Below are positions 1-11,700 of a DNA stretch of 64,000 nt, in pieces. This stretch comes from Tieghemostelium lacteum (Eukaryota > Evosea > Eumycetozoa > Dictyosteliales > Raperosteliaceae). Position 1 is the first letter of the stretch; each line of letters begins with the position of its first letter. The stretch covers positions 434,001 to 498,000 of the forward strand of contig LODT01000001.1 in assembly GCA_001606155.1 (NCBI GenBank), given 5' to 3'. Both the position numbers and the translations under genes were made by a program. The notes beneath the pieces are model-generated. The model saw nothing but the letters and a program-made list of their open reading frames with translations. It was not told the origin of the DNA and searched no databases.

Positions 1-387
1 AAGAGTTATGAAAAAAAAATTTTTAAAATATCTCACTGTCGACTTTTGATACAAAAAAAAAAAAAAAAAAAAAAAAAATACGATTTGATTCAGTTATTTT
101 TGGCTCTGTATCTAAATCTGAAATTCTTAACACTGCATCAAATAATAGATGTATCTCTTTTAAAAATTTCAATATTATTAGATTTTTATTTGATCTTATT
201 TCAAAGTGATTAAGGGAAAAAAAATAAATATTACTTTACAATAAAAATTGTACTAAATTAAAGTATATTAATTTTGGTATAGGCATGAGAAGTTCCCGCC
301 TTTTTTAAAAAAAAAAAAAAAAAGAATTTGAAATTACATTTATTTTTTTATAATATTATTATTATTATCTTAATCAATTCATACATT
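1..387. other. AT-rich upstream region, no gene seen
   Basis: Intergenic DNA with A runs near 53-78 and 307-323. I see no exon, RNA gene or repeat of note. It is probably the promoter and 5' leader of the coiled-coil gene that starts at 388. Confidence 0.5.
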
Positions 388-2097
388 ATGACAAAAGCCA
401 ACACTAATTTTAGTGTATTAAATGATACTACTTTCTATAACGATACAACTATAAATGATGAGACTATTGATACATTAGAGACATCAATTTGTCTATTGAA
501 GGATAAATATCAAAAAGAGGTTGAAGTTACTTTGAATAAAGAAAATATATTTCAAATAAATATGTCATGTTTACCACACCAACAGCAACAACAAAATACC
601 ATGGTGAATGGTATTGATTATAAAAAAAAGGTAAATATCATAGTAATCATTGGTGTGTTGGTAATATGATTGATTAATTGTTGATATTGTAATATAGTAT
701 TTAGAGTTGAAAGAAAATTTAAATCAATTAAAAAAACTAAAAAATACAGATACAGAGGTGTTGTTTGAAGAATTTAAAAAGAGTGCTAACAATAGAGATA
801 ATGCCAATAAGAAATTAATTGCTGCATTACAGGCTGAAAATGAAAACCTATTGAATATCAACAAAGTACTGAAGAGTAATAGTTTAAATGTTCCACAGAT
901 TAAACCTGAAGCTCCTCATACTAGCGGTACAATATCAACTGCAGATACATTTGACTATAAAGATGTTAAAAAACAAATTACAGAGAAATTAAAACAGGAG
1001 TTTGAGAATGACCTTAAAGAGGTTAACAGAAACTTTAATCTTCAATTGGCTGAGAAAGAGAAAGCAGCCAATAGTCTAATTGCTGAGAAGGAGCATTTGT
1101 TCTCAGAATTGAACCAACTCAAACAGCAATTAAATAACACCAAGCAGTCAACTAACACAATGGTTGACGATTTCAACAAGAAGTATAATATTGAAAAGGA
1201 AAGTTTCAAGAGTAAAACCGACGAACTCAGTAAAGTTTATGGTGATAAATTGGCAGAGGCTTTGCTTGTTATCAAAGGTTTGGAAGCTGAGAAGGCTGAT
1301 AACAAATTGAAAATTGATATTCTAGGTGACAAACTCTACAGTAAATCAGAGGCATACAAACAATTGTTTAGTCAATTTGAAGAATTCAAATCCGATGTAC
1401 TAAAGAACAGAAGTGAATCACAAAGTTTATATCATAAGGAATTTGATCAAATGGTTAAGGAAAAGGATGATGTCATACAAAGAATGAAACAACAACATAA
1501 AGATGATATAAATACACTTCAATCCAAACACAAGAAAGATTTTGAAGATCTACAATTACTCAAGAATGGTCAAATTGAAGAAATTGAAAAGAAATACATT
1601 GGTGAGATTGATGATTTAGAGAGTAAAAAACTTGCAGAGTTTGCAGAGCTGCTCAAAACCCATGAGAATCTGTTATTGGAGATCAATGAATATAAATTAC
1701 TACAAAGATCAGTCCAATTGGATAATGATAAGGCAAATTCTATTTTATCATGTTATCAAAAATTGACATTTATCACCATTAATGCCATCAAAGATAACAA
1801 ATATGAAATAGTTTGTGTGAATCCAAAAAATACCCAATGCAGTAGGTATTCAATTCTCTTCATTTCTCTCCCTTTTTGAATATTAGATTAATCATACTAA
1901 CACAAAATTATAATAATATTATAGGGGTAGTAGGTGAAATTACTTTTGAAAAGAATGATACTATTGTATTTAAACCAATTTCAGTTGAAAATTGTAATTC
2001 AACTGAATTTATAGAATCTACAGTTGAATTTTCAAGTCAGGAAGCAAGTGTATTTTTAATGAAATTAACTGAAGTTGTAGTATCGACAGTGAATTAA
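388..2097 (+). CDS. Coiled-coil protein, possible Csm1/Pcs1-like
   Basis: Three exons fit in phase: 388-630, 698-1841 and 1925-2097, with introns of 67 and 83 bp. The sum is 1560 nt, or 519 aa. The ATG at 388 is the first in-frame methionine; the frame upstream opens only from a TTG. Residues about 80-440 are almost pure coiled coil (heptads rich in K, E, Q, L), following an Asn/Thr-rich head. The last ~110 residues are globular. They contain YQKLTFITINAIKDNKYEI, then a segment ending near FIESTVEFSSQEASVFLMKL. The order coiled coil, then a YxxLTxxxI start, then a hydrophobic last helix resembles the Csm1/Pcs1 chromosome-segregation family (monopolin), which binds kinetochores or rDNA. That family call is inference from pattern only. 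Otherwise it is an unassigned coiled-coil protein. The exon joins are well supported by phase. Confidence 0.75.
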
Positions 2098-2597
2098 AGT
2101 CAAATTCATATTATTAAATAAATTCTTAATAGTACATAGTTTAGATAGGTAAATCAAGTGAGATGACCAGTTTATCTTAATCTTTTAATAAGATTCCAAC
2201 AATTTATATTTCTAAAAACTTTAAAGTTTTTTTTGTATCTGTACCATTCTAAAATCCATCCAAAAAACTCAAAATAGAAATTAATGTTTAATTTCAAAAA
2301 TCTTATCAAATAAAAATTAATGTTTCACTATAATATACAATAAAAAGAGGATTATAAATAAAAAGAAAAATTACACTGTATTCATTCTATCTCCTATCCT
2401 AATTGTTTAAGTAGGCTATTTAAATACAATAAATCCAATATAAAAATCATATCAAGCATAGATAATAAAGAATCTATTCTGGAGAAATAAATTCGCTCCT
2501 CTTAGTGTGATGAATCAACTCAAATATATCAGGCAAAGAAAGGTTTCAAAAAAAAAAAAAGAGTTAAGTGTAGATATTGGAATCATCATATTTACAT
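2098..2597. other. Intergenic region between convergent genes
   Basis: AT-rich spacer between two convergent genes, holding their 3' ends. I see no reading frame, RNA or repeat that I can support. Confidence 0.5.
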
Positions 2598-2981
2598 TTA
2601 TTTTAAATATTGATGTTTGGTGTCACGAACTAACATAAAATCGATACCGTGTTTATGTACAAGCTCTCCTGTTAAATTGACCAATGCTGTTAATTTTTCA
2701 GCTGTTTCTATAGAGTCATTCAATACTACATGGTTGGATTTTTTCTTTTTCAAACCTTCTATATTATTCATTGTGTATACAACATTATTTATAGTGTCAT
2801 CAGATCCACAAGCAGAGATAACTTTTTTACACGATGAATTGAATTCTTTAGTGGCTTTTATTAATCTGTCTCTAAGGTGAATATGATTGTCCCATGTTTT
2901 AATATATTCTCTATTTTGGTCTCTCTCTCTGTATATATTAATTTTTGTTTTTTCTATATTTGTTGTGTTGGTTTGAGCCAT
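2598..2981 (-). CDS. Small helical protein, 127 aa, unknown
   Basis: A single uninterrupted frame opens with an ATG at 2981 in A-rich context and ends at 2598. The protein is hydrophilic and mostly helical: residues 10-55 are rich in K, R, E and N, and the C-terminal half has KLTALVNLTGELVHKHGIDF. It has two cysteines (in SSCKKVISACG), no signal peptide and no membrane segment. The codon pattern and the absence of stops in an AT-rich background favour a real gene. I do not recognise the family. It converges with the coiled-coil gene upstream. Confidence 0.6.
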   Translation of the reverse strand: MAQTNTTNIEKTKINIYRERDQNREYIKTWDNHIHLRDRLIKATKEFNSSCKKVISACGSDDTINNVVYTMNNIEGLKKKKSNHVVLNDSIETAEKLTALVNLTGELVHKHGIDFMLVRDTKHQYLK

Positions 2982-5000
2982 TTATTAAAAAACACAAAAC
3001 AAGAATAATTTTAAAATTAAATAATATAGAGTTGTGGATATAAAAATAATAAATAATTAAAATCAAATTTATAAAATCTGTGGTACCATAGCCCCTTTGT
3101 CTGTGTTACTTTTTGGGATTTAAGTAAAAATTTTTTGATTTTTTTTCTTTTTCATAACCCTGACTACTTTATACCAATTTAAGTTTATAAAATTAAATAA
3201 AATTGAAATAAATAATATTGGTTGGTTGAAATATAAATAGAGTTGATATATAGGTATTCACCATGGTTTTCTTATTTTTTTTTTTTTAAGAATAAATTAC
3301 AAAATGTCTTTGTCATGTCCATTTGATTTAGTGTGATAATATATATTTAATTTGATAAACATATATTCCTAAATCATTGATGTCATGTTGGTCTATAATA
3401 AATCTAAAGTATATTCTGGTAAGTTAACTAAGCCCTAATTCCTGATTTTTAAGCTTTTAGTTTAACTTTTAGCGCTCTGCCGAATCTGACAGAAATAAAA
3501 AAAAAAATAATACTAATTGTTTTTGATGAATTTTAAAAGGATTTTATCAAAGTAACAATTTAAATCATACTAATGTATTGAATAGCTATCTTATACCAAA
3601 ACCTATGCAATCACCAACTACACCACAACAAAAAAATTGTAAATTAATTGAAAAAAGTGAGTTTCTAGATAAGAGAATTCATTTAGAGCTACAAGAGAGA
3701 GAAACTTTCATGGAAAGCCATCAACTCCCTAAAAATAAGCAAACTAATAAATTTGAGAATTTATAATTTGAAAAAAGCCAGATTAATAATATAAACAGAT
3801 AAAGGATAAATCATGTTAAAAATAAAAAAATTTAATTATTCTTATTATTAGAATATTATTGTAAAATTGAATAGTATCAGAGGTTATACATTGACTTTCA
3901 AAAACATTAATTATATTATTTATTTTTTTTATTTTTTTTTTCACTAAAAAAGTGTTTTGATTTGGATTGTAAAGATGTCAGTGGAGGATTATCTGTTGGA
4001 TATTTAGTATTTTACATATGTCGATAGAAGTTGATAGATTGTAAATGGGAGATATATGATGGGAAATGATAATGGTGATCCATATACGAATAAGAAGTTT
4101 TCGTTTTTACATAACCACATTTTAGTGATTATTCTCAGTGTTTAGTGGTATGTAGTTTAAACATTTCAAATTTTTATATTTATACATTTAACTTGTCGAA
4201 TAGGTGTGGTGTGTTTACTCATGTGGATTACCACATTTCAAACTTATAACGGTTTATACAACTACATAATTATATAGTTCGTCGATTCAGATAAATAATT
4301 ATTTTTTATTCAATCATTTCTCCGGATACTATAGTTTCTATAAATCATCAACATCTTATATATAGTATTTATTTATTATATAATCACTTTTTTTAATTAT
4401 TTTTTTTCATGTCATAATTATCACTTTTTCAAACAGATACAAAAATTATAATCTTTTTATAAAATAACATGCGAATTTTAGAGATAGAACAATATAAATA
4501 ACTACTTTTACTATTGTTTATTACATATATAATGTATTATCTGATTTAAAAAAACAAATAATTCAATTGAGTAGGTAGTCAACAATTTGACCTTCTTACT
4601 TGTAAAAAAAATAGACTCTATAAACTATAGCACAATTCATATTTGAATATGCCAAATTACTCCTACATTCCAAACTATAGGTTTAGAATGATTTTGACAT
4701 GTTTGGAAAAACAAATAAAATCTAATTCAAAATTTTGGAATATACATATAAAATGAGTTAGAGATAACTAAAATATTTATATAAAAAATAAAATCAAAAA
4801 TCATTTTGAAAATAGTTAAATATCATATTGAATAACTAGAGCCTCTATTTGATTTATAGTTTAAAGTTAATCAACAGGGAAAAAAAAGTAAAGTATTATT
4901 TAGAGTGATTTAGAATTTACATGTATTGTACACAAATAAACATTAGAATTTATTATCTCGAATTTAATTATATATATAATATACTCAGAAAGAGGATATT
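2982..5000. other. Gene-poor AT-rich region
   Basis: About 2 kb of AT-rich DNA broken by stops in all frames except a short frame at 3605-3766. No tRNA, transposon end or tandem repeat is evident. The GCGC-containing patch near 3470 is isolated. Confidence 0.4.
3605..3766 (+). CDS. Short frame of 53 aa, doubtful gene or gene relic
   Basis: From the first in-frame ATG (3605) the frame runs to a stop at 3764. It encodes a charged, helix-prone peptide including SEFLDKRIHLELQERETFME. Base composition is less AT-rich than the flanks, which suggests present or past coding. There is no recognisable family, no clear upstream exon and no visible promoter. It could be the last exon of a lost gene, a small gene, or chance. 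Confidence 0.2.
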   Translation: MQSPTTPQQKNCKLIEKSEFLDKRIHLELQERETFMESHQLPKNKQTNKFENL

Positions 5001-5490
5001 TTAACCTTTGGGAATGAAACCAAAAACTATAGGGGAACCATTACAATCTAAAAAATATTGAATCACAGAACCCATAGGGTCATGTGCACCACTTTCATTG
5101 TCGTTTAAAATATTAGGTATTGCACATTTAACTTTACATTGTTTTTCTCTTTTAGATTGTTTGGCAAATTGTAAACCACAGGCATTACACACTGGCAAAT
5201 TATCTGGACCTTTTCTCCACTCTGGTGTATCTTTTACTCCACATATTGCACAACTTGTAGGTTTTTTTGATGGCGGTCTACCACGTTTCCTTTTCTATTT
5301 GATAAAAAAGTGTTAGTGTAAAGTTGGAGATGGGTTAAAAGTCGAGGAATAGGTGTAAACTTACTGTATTTTCATCCTCAAAAATTAGTTCAATTTCTGG
5401 TATACTATCTATAAATAAATCGGGACTCATCTCTAATGAATTACTATTATTGTGATAATGGTAGTAGGTTGGGGGATTGGTGCTGTTCAT
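5001..5490 (-). CDS. GATA-type zinc finger protein with AT-hook
   Basis: Two exons, 5490-5365 and 5294-5001, flank a 70-bp GTAAGT...TAG intron. They join in phase 0 to give 139 aa. Residues 43-54 (KRKRGRPPSKKP) carry an RGRP AT-hook core. Directly after comes a GATA finger: CAIC, 17 residues including TPEWRKGP, then CNAC and a basic tail (KQSKREKQCKVK). The spacing CX2CX17CX2C and the TPEWR and CNACG signatures are diagnostic of sequence-specific GATA transcription factors, a family that is expanded in dictyostelids. The first exon is acidic (IPEIELIFEDENT), like an activation segment. The ATG at 5490 follows an in-frame TAG. A second, coding-like frame continues upstream to about 5767 and starts with an Asn-rich ATG stretch, so the true protein may be longer (see findings). 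Confidence 0.8.
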
Positions 5491-6252
5491 CTAGAGATAG
5501 AAGAGGTGGTATATCTTCCTTCTTTACCCGGGTAGAAGATAATAAAGGCTTCTTTGGAATGATAACTACAATTAAAGGTTCACTACATTTATTATTCAAA
5601 AGGAAAATATTAAAATTAGTATTCCAAGTTAACTTTTTGATATTGATTCACAATAAATTATACAATTTAACATTGGTTGAATAAATATTATTATCATTTA
5701 TACTCAAATGTTGGAAAACATTTGTTTTGTTTGTCAAATTATTATTATAATTATTATTATTTGTCATTGTTATTATTACAATCAATTGGAAATAAATGAT
5801 TGAAAAACTCAAATATTTTTAAGATATATATATCACTCAGCATTCAAACACTAGTTGTATCCATATTTACCTTTGTTGAGTTGAGATATTAGTGCACTTT
5901 GCCTCTTTTTTTCTAGAAATTACTTTTTTTTGTGTTTTTTTTTTGGATTATGAAAGTTCTTATTTGAATATGACCTCGAAGTTGATACTGACAATGATTT
6001 TCAAAAATACTTGATAGTAACAGTGAAGTCAAAAAAGAGGATGTATGTAAATTTACAAACTCTATTTATGATGATCTTGAAATTGAGTGTGGGGTACTTT
6101 TAGGTTGAAAAAAAATAAAACAAATTGTACCACTACCAACCCCTCTTATGGATTCAGATAAATCTCGCAAGTAATCTCTATTTGGTTTTTTTTAAATGTA
6201 AAATGAGATGAGATTACTCTAATCAATTCTTATAATTCTAATAATTTGTTCT

Positions 6253-6284
6253 AGAATAATAAATAGTGTACTATTTATTATTCT
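6253..6284. repeat. Perfect 15-bp inverted repeat with 2-nt spacer
   Basis: Left arm AGAATAATAAATAGT (6253-6267), spacer GT, right arm ACTATTTATTATTCT (6270-6284). The arms are exact reverse complements, so the DNA could form a cruciform or the RNA a hairpin. The arms are AT-rich, which makes chance more likely than for a GC-rich palindrome. Confidence 0.7.
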
Positions 6285-6457
6285 CTATTATACCTTGTTG
6301 ATTGTCTATATGTATTTTTTCTGAGAAAATGTGTATTTAAAATATAGAGTTACTCTGTCGAAGAAGGAACCGCGCTAAAAATTAAAATTAGACAACAACA
6401 AGAAAACTTTGAATACATATGAATTGATTTTTTGTTTTTTTTCTGTTCATATGTTCT

Positions 6458-6694
6458 GTGATCCATTTGACTCTAAGATCTTTTTATCCCAAAGTATTTG
6501 GAGATTTTGATTTAGAAGAGTTAATGGGCGAGTTAAAAAAATTGATTGGGAAAAAAAATCAAATTTATAAAAATGAGGGTTTTTATAGATATTTAATTTC
6601 GAAGGCACTACTTATATTGCCACATACCCTTGGTAGTGCCCTTATTCTAGAGATATTTATTTATACTTGTAGACATAGAGATCTACAAAAATGA
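6458..6694 (+). pseudogene. Open frame without ATG start, possible gene relic
   Basis: The frame has no ATG at its 5' end; the first ATG is internal, at the methionine of ELMGELKKLIG. The peptide has FYPKVFGDFDLEELMGELKK, followed by a hydrophobic stretch (SKALLILPHTLGSALILEIF). Base composition is less AT-rich than the surroundings. An 8-bp inverted repeat, GGCACTAC/GTAGTGCC, lies at 6604-6611 and 6633-6640. I recognise no family. It may be an eroded gene, an internal exon, or chance. Confidence 0.2.
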
Positions 6695-8799
6695 AAAAAA
6701 TGGTTTGATGAGATGAGCCTTCCCTAAAACACATTTATTATATGAATTTTTATTTAATGGAAACAATACATTGACAACATCTCAAATTCATTCAAAAAAA
6801 ATGATTGGCCAGTATCTTTTCAAGTTTTAAAAACTTTCTAAAAATCATCATTCAATAAAGAAAACAGATGATTTTTCATTAATCATTTAATTGATTAATT
6901 ATTAATTAACTTTTATAACAAACTAGTGATAATGGTAACTCTTAAAGATAATATATCTTTTGAATCAATATCCACCTCCCACACAAAATTTTTTTGACTA
7001 ACTCCTAATTTCGAAATAAAAAATATCTATCTAAATGGGATGGTGGTTCGCTGAAAGATTTTGTTGAAAATAGATCAATCAATTTTACTTTTAAAGAAGA
7101 TCTATACATATGTGGAGGATGGTTTATTTTAAGAAAACTGTATGTGGTTTTATTTAACCAAATTACATCACAATAATGATTATTAAATATACTATAAATT
7201 CGAAGTGAAATTGACCTGAATATGTGCACGAGGTATCTTTCAAAAAAAAAATCAAAAACTCTAATTTATTTCATTCTTGATCCTTAAAGTAAAAAGCAGA
7301 TTGTTAAAAATTATTTTCATTAAGAGATATCTACAGATCTTTCTTTTTTTATAAAAAATATCAAAATAGGATTCTATTTTAACGGGTTTTAATCAATTTA
7401 TTTATGAATAGTTTCTATTTGGGTAAAGTTAGGGGTTTTTGTCATAACTTCTTTTTTTTTTCATTTGTTTAATTTGATTCATATCTCCAAACTTTGTATT
7501 AACTGTTTTAAATGTCAATTAAATAAAATAACATGTTATTCATTGAGTTCTATTAAATAATATACTAATTCATTATTTTAATTTCCATTTCAATTGAAAA
7601 TTCCGATATTCTTTGTTTTGATTTACCAGGTGATTCAAAAAATTCATAATATTCAATATTCATGTAATATCTTTTACAAACACTTTTTGATAATACTATT
7701 TATATATTTACCAATTCAATTACATACCAATGATGATAAATTGCCTCTATATATTTGTTAATAACATGTATACGATAGATTTATCTGTTCAATATTATCA
7801 CTCCATATAAACCGTTACTCTATAACTATGATTCTATTATACATTTTAAAGTCAATAATAGTTTAAAACCATTGTTGGATTGTTTTAAGTGTAAATAAGT
7901 AATTATATTTATGCTTTGGTCATAAATGGTTTCTCTATTTTTTTTTACAAGTAAGAAAGAAGAGTTTACAAGTAAGGTTAAATTTTTAATAGTTTTAAAA
8001 TTTAAATTCTAGAAGTAGTATTACAATGAAATAGACAGTGAGTTGAATCTATCAGTATCATTTATCAGTTATATAAAGAAAAAAAAAACCTTATAATACG
8101 TTATCAAATGTCTCTAAATGCGAATTTCAAAAATTTTACTCTCTTTTTTTTATTTTATTTATTTATCACACTAATAACCCACTTTTAAATACGTGTTTGT
8201 TTCAGTTTTGTATACATCATTTGATTACCACATATTTATACTAAAAATAGATTATACATCCAATGTACTACAAGCTTAATACATCACATTTCCCATATTG
8301 TGTAATTTTTGGAACATAATGTGTGTAACTTGATAAATTATTGGAAAGATATGAATTAATAGAATATAGTGTCACTAATGTAATGGGTTATAGTATCTAC
8401 AAAAAATAATTATAATATCAATTTATAAAATTAAATACCAACATTATTAATGCGGGATAGCCTATAAGAATGAATGTAAAATTGTAAACATATTTAGTAC
8501 TCCCATTTTACAATTATATCATAATTAATATTTCAAAAACTATACCATTGTAAATGTTCCAATTAAAAAAAAGAATAATTTTAGAATTACAAGTATAGTT
8601 ATAGATTTGTTATAATTTTATGTATCTGTAGATAAGCACTGAATATTTTTTTTTAAAATAAAAATTAAAATCAGGAATTACAGTAGAATAGGAATGACAT
8701 GGATATTGTGTATATGTAAATGGTATATTTCATTTAAAATTAAAAAGGTTTAAGATGTATATATATTATTATTTCTACGCTAGTTATACAATAGCGACT

Positions 8800-11700
8800 C
8801 TATGAGAATAACGTTTGTGTTGGAGGTCCATGGTTATTTAAAATAGTGATATGGTAGTGTTTTGAAAGTAGGTAATCCATAACATCGTTAAGTTTCTTAC
8901 GATCAGTGTGAACACATAGGTTACCACCTAACCCTGATGCCGATATTCTCATTGCTGCAAGTCCTTCAAATTTACTATAAAATTCATCAGCCTGATCATC
9001 AAAATCGGGTAGAGATCTCTGGAAACCACCAGGTTTCAATGATAATTCTATATTGTGGTTATCTAAAATATTTTGGATTGGATTATCAATTTTTTTGTTA
9101 TTTGAAAAATAAACCACCACCCACACAAATCGAGTAAAAAAAAAACCGGCAGAAGAAGAATGGGCAAGTAAGCAACAGAATATAGATAAATTAGTATTTC
9201 ATTGCAGTATTAGTGGTTTATAGTATACATACCGATAGGATTTAATTTATCCTTATTATTTGAAGAGTGATAATAGTAATCAATTAGAGATTTTTGAGTG
9301 TGATTAGTGTGATGCTGTTGAATATTCAAAAAGGATATATGGTGACCTATGGTGTCAGTGTTATTAAATATCAATTGAATTTCAGTAATCCATCGATTTA
9401 TAGCAGAGTCGTCACATTGGTTCAGTACATTACTATTCCATTTAGTAGGTTTAAATGAAAATCTATAGTCGTGGGTTTGTTTATCACCATCATGTGCAGT
9501 CTTTACCATTGATATAAGGTCCTTCACTAACAGTTCTCTATCTTTGGGGTTCAGTATCTCACTATCCAGATAATTTATAATACATTGATAGACATTTCCT
9601 CTTTCCAATTCAGACAGTGCATAGAGTATTGATTTTCTCATGTACAATACAGTACCATCAACTTCAATTTCCTCTGGTAGTATCTATTGGAATATTAGAA
9701 TATTAATATTAGTGGGGATGTGGGGAGGGAGTGATAAAAATAAATGGAAGATTACTTACCTTTAAAAGTTTATAAATGATTAGGTATCTTGAGAATCTAT
9801 TACTTTTACATTCAGGGAATTGGTTATCAATTTCACCACCATAGGCAAGGTCTCTAAGGAGACCATTCTTTGTTATACATATTAGAATTTTATCCAATTC
9901 TAATTTGGTTAGAGTGGATTTACGTATGCATTCAGATTGGTGATTTATAATTTGATCTTTTAGGTATTTGATAGATTCTAGGAATACTTTAGACCCAAAT
10001 GATTTCATAATCAAATGTGCCCAATCTACAATATCAGAGGTTTTGGAATCTTTTTGAATGTATCCAGATTGGATATGAGACTCAATCCATTCCTTACCTT
10101 TGGCAGTTGTAAATCTAGGTATTTGAGATTCAGCCATTAAAATCACTAAATCATTAACAGGGAATTTAAGAGTCTTTATAAAGCATTCAGGTAGACTACC
10201 AATAACTGCAATTTCAGATTTCTTTGAAAACAGTTGAGATGTCTTATCAGAGGCACCTGCAGATTTCCCAAGGAAATATTCACCAAAATCCAAGTTTGCC
10301 AACTGTTCTTTAGTCATTCTCCATTGGAGTAGTTGATTGAGTCCCATTGAGAATGCACCTGTTAGAGCAGAACTTGAACTTACTCCGCCTGTAAATGGTA
10401 ATCCCAACTGTCCACCATTGGAAAAGTGGCATTTAATGTATCTACCAGATTCACCTAGTCTCAGTAGATCTTGGACTGATGGTGTAGGGAACTCTGATTT
10501 CTTCCATAGAATATATCCAAGACATGACTTGATGTAACAGTCCCAGTTTGATGAACTCCATAGTGGGTCTTTTCCATTGTATCGCTCTATAACAGGTACT
10601 AGGTCATTTAGTATATCAAATTGAGCATTTGGGAATCTAGTTGATTCACTATTGGATATGAATACTTTTCCATGAAGGTTCTTGTCATTACTCTGTAAAA
10701 CCTGTGTCAAACATACAATTTCAGAAGTTGTGTTGGAGTTAATAGTGAATCCTCCAAGTCCTAGGAAATCAGTGTGACCCATGAATATTCTATTTCTACC
10801 ATTACTAGCTACAATGACGCATGGCTGATCACTAATGAAATTGTGTTTCTCAATAGCTTCTTTACAGAGATTTGTTACTAAAGTTCTTCTGTCTTCTAAA
10901 TGAGTGTGATCAGATTGAATATCTTGACCAAATGCATATCTAGATGAGAATACTTCATTGAAAAGTTTAGAGTTACTCAACATTTCAGATTGAATTTCAC
11001 CTATTGTCAATTGAGATGTTTTCATTACCAAGTTCCAGAATTCATTAGAAATAGGTGAACTTATAGATATAGATTCTATCAAATGACTTTCCAAACTAAA
11101 ATGTAAGTGTTCTGACATTATAAGTGAACCAGGTCTAGAATTCACTTCTAATGGTACAAAATGGTAGTGATGATCTTCTAATTTCAATAGGAAGTCTAAA
11201 CCTACAATAGGAAGATCCAACTCCATTCTAATCTTATTAGCTACAGAACAGAGTCTATCAAAATCAGATTTCTTGAATACCACAGGTAGATCATCCATCA
11301 CATTGATTACCAATGAGAATGAGGATTTTCTTAAACCTGGTGATATTACCTTTTCATTCTCATCATGAGATCTAACAATAGCCAATGTGTTTCTATCACC
11401 CACACAAGAGTTGACTCTGACTACAAATGGTACATTAGAATGTTTAGTCTTTACAGACTGAATGAATTCAGATAGAATAAAATCACCATATCCATGGTGA
11501 TCCATTAACTCTAATACTCTATCCACTGCAGTATTCAGTTCATGAACATTATAGAATTCAACTTTATCAGATTCAGTTGTATTCTTTCTAGGTTGAATTA
11601 TAAAACCATGTTTACAATGGTCTAGTATATTTGAATTTTTGATAATCTTTAGTGCATCTTCTCTAGTCAATATATCCTCCTTTGAAAGTAGCACCAATTT

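Larger units (their letters stand above)
5768..8799. other. Gene-poor AT-rich region
   Basis: About 3 kb without a convincing gene. It contains a near-perfect palindrome at 6253-6284 and a doubtful frame at 6458-6694. The rest is AT-rich sequence with long T or A runs. No transposon coding region, tRNA or LTR is seen. Confidence 0.4.

Noticed and set aside
7005-7229. Open frame of 74 codons on the minus strand
   Set aside because: Starts at GTG with no ATG before a late methionine. No recognisable motif and composition like the flanks.
4593-7953. Inverted match TTCTTACTTGTAAAAAAAATAG near 4593-4614 and its complement near 7936-7958
   Set aside because: Half of the match is an A/T homopolymer, run lengths differ by one, and the flanks do not match. 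Not good evidence for a bounded element.
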